Shown here piece by piece: positions 63,608 to 64,000 of a DNA stretch of 64,000 nucleotides. The DNA comes from Candidatus Gastranaerophilales bacterium (GTDB lineage: Bacteria > Cyanobacteriota > Vampirovibrionia > Gastranaerophilales > Gastranaerophilaceae). The stretch's first letter is position 1, and each line of letters opens with the position of its first letter. Both the position numbers and the translations under genes were made by a program. Under the pieces are notes generated by a model that saw only the letters and a list, made by a program, of their open reading frames with translations, did not search any database and was not told the origin of the DNA. Location: contig CALUTJ010000007.1 of the NCBI GenBank assembly GCA_944323685.1, positions 42,681-106,680 of the forward strand. Direction: 5' to 3'.

Positions 63608-64000
63608 TGTGCTACGGTGCCGTGGTGCTTGTTTTTTTACATCCGAGCTTTGTGGAATGAATTACAGAAAGTTTCACAAACAACCACAAGCGAGGTTTGT
63701 TTGAGGGCTATGTAAATATAACAAACACTTTAATTTAATGAGGGAGAGCAATTTATATAGCCCGAGTTGCCGAGCACAGGTTTGCGCGAAGTGAGCCGAG
63801 GCTGAAGCCTTACGCGTAGGCGGAAGTCGTAACGCCGTTAAAGGCGAACGAGTAAGACGTGTTACTTTCTGTATGAATGGAACAGCAGCTCGGGAGTTTC
63901 TTGGGCTCCACCCGTTCTTTGCGCCAAAGAATGGGTGGAACATAAAACAAAAATTTGGGTTATTTTTCTTTGATACTTTTCCTTCCTCTAAAAGCTCTTT
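63608..64000. other. Intergenic, GC-richer repeat region at the right edge
   Basis: No supported gene. An 89-codon frame on the minus strand (63674-63943) has Ser/Arg/Leu-rich low-plausibility content and no ribosome site. A 15-bp hairpin lies at 63907-63939 with a CGC loop. ACAGAAAGT near 63663 and ACTTTCTGT near 63862 form distant inverted repeats. It may be a dispersed non-coding element. Confidence 0.4.
63907..63939. repeat. Long perfect hairpin near the right edge
   Basis: TCCACCCGTTCTTTG pairs with CAAAGAATGGGTGGA (one G-T pair) around CGC. There is no T-run on either side, so it is not a standard terminator. Confidence 0.6.

Noticed and set aside
63674..63943. 89-codon minus-strand ORF at the right edge
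   Set aside because: No ribosome site, low-complexity Ser/Arg/Leu composition, and it lies in a hairpin-rich repeat-like region.
1..64000. tRNA, rRNA or SRP RNA genes
   Set aside because: I looked for cloverleaf or conserved rRNA/SRP segments, especially around ffh, and saw none; a covariance search would be decisive.

Overview
The window looks like a chromosomal piece of a non-photosynthetic relative of cyanobacteria, most likely a gut member of the Vampirovibrionia/Melainabacteria (Gastranaerophilales-type). The main evidence is the RNA polymerase block on the minus strand at the left edge. The beta-prime subunit is split into RpoC1 and RpoC2 at the point where cyanobacteria split it, RpoB is short (1104 aa), and its rifampicin region reads like the cyanobacterial one ([10 protein letters not shown]). 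The DNA is AT-rich and carries Gram-negative envelope genes (TolC, Skp/OmpH, an autotransporter), flagellar rod genes, a type IV pilin-like protein and many small clade-specific proteins. The taxon is inferred from gene content, not from a database match.

Layout. 1-7.1 kb: rpoB-rpoC1-rpoC2. 7.4-9.3 kb: small hypothetical genes, a DUF1796 protein and an XRE regulator. 9.5-13.4 kb: cysS, coaE and two membrane proteins of glycosyltransferase type. 13.4-21.2 kb: a MacAB-TolC-like export operon, a Skp-like protein, a lipid-linked sugar flippase and an exported protein, all bracketed by two inverted copies of a 180-bp repeat. 21.2-29.4 kb: GH57 glycosidase, a Cys-rich secreted protein, an ADP-ribosyltransferase (ART) next to an ADP-ribosylglycohydrolase, a cupin and a CorC/CNNM-type protein. 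29.4-32.8 kb: LysR, a small protein, an alpha/beta hydrolase and a DUF3737 protein, perhaps acquired from Firmicutes. 32.8-36.0 kb: LOG-family protein, orphan histidine kinase, GNAT. 36.0-39.5 kb: flagellar rod operon (FlgF/G, FlgB, FlgC, lytic transglycosylase, FliE). 39.8-45.8 kb: rubrerythrin, phosphodiester glycosidase, a repeat-rich helical protein, an acidic clade-specific protein, ffh and a membrane protein. 45.8-51.4 kb: a candidate small RNA, a pilin-like protein, an HD hydrolase, dprA and a glycosyltransferase. 51.4-60.5 kb: a run of clade-specific genes, including a radical SAM protein, a second ART, a second Skp-like protein, two tandem paralogous membrane proteins and a second copy of the acidic protein family. 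60.5-64 kb: an autotransporter surrounded by REP-type palindromes, one of which lies exactly in frame inside the gene.

Most noteworthy: (1) two R-S-E type ARTs, one of them converging with an ADP-ribosylglycohydrolase, which could form a modification/reversal or toxin/immunity module; (2) a short N-terminal motif (S/A-F-K/G/Q-G/S/A) at the end of a polar leader in otherwise unrelated proteins, possibly a sorting tag; (3) two paralogous acidic proteins with matching sigma-28-like promoters; (4) a GTAG-type REP palindrome that codes for eight residues of the autotransporter leader; (5) the 180-bp inverted repeat pair. No tRNA, rRNA, CRISPR array or transposase gene was recognised.
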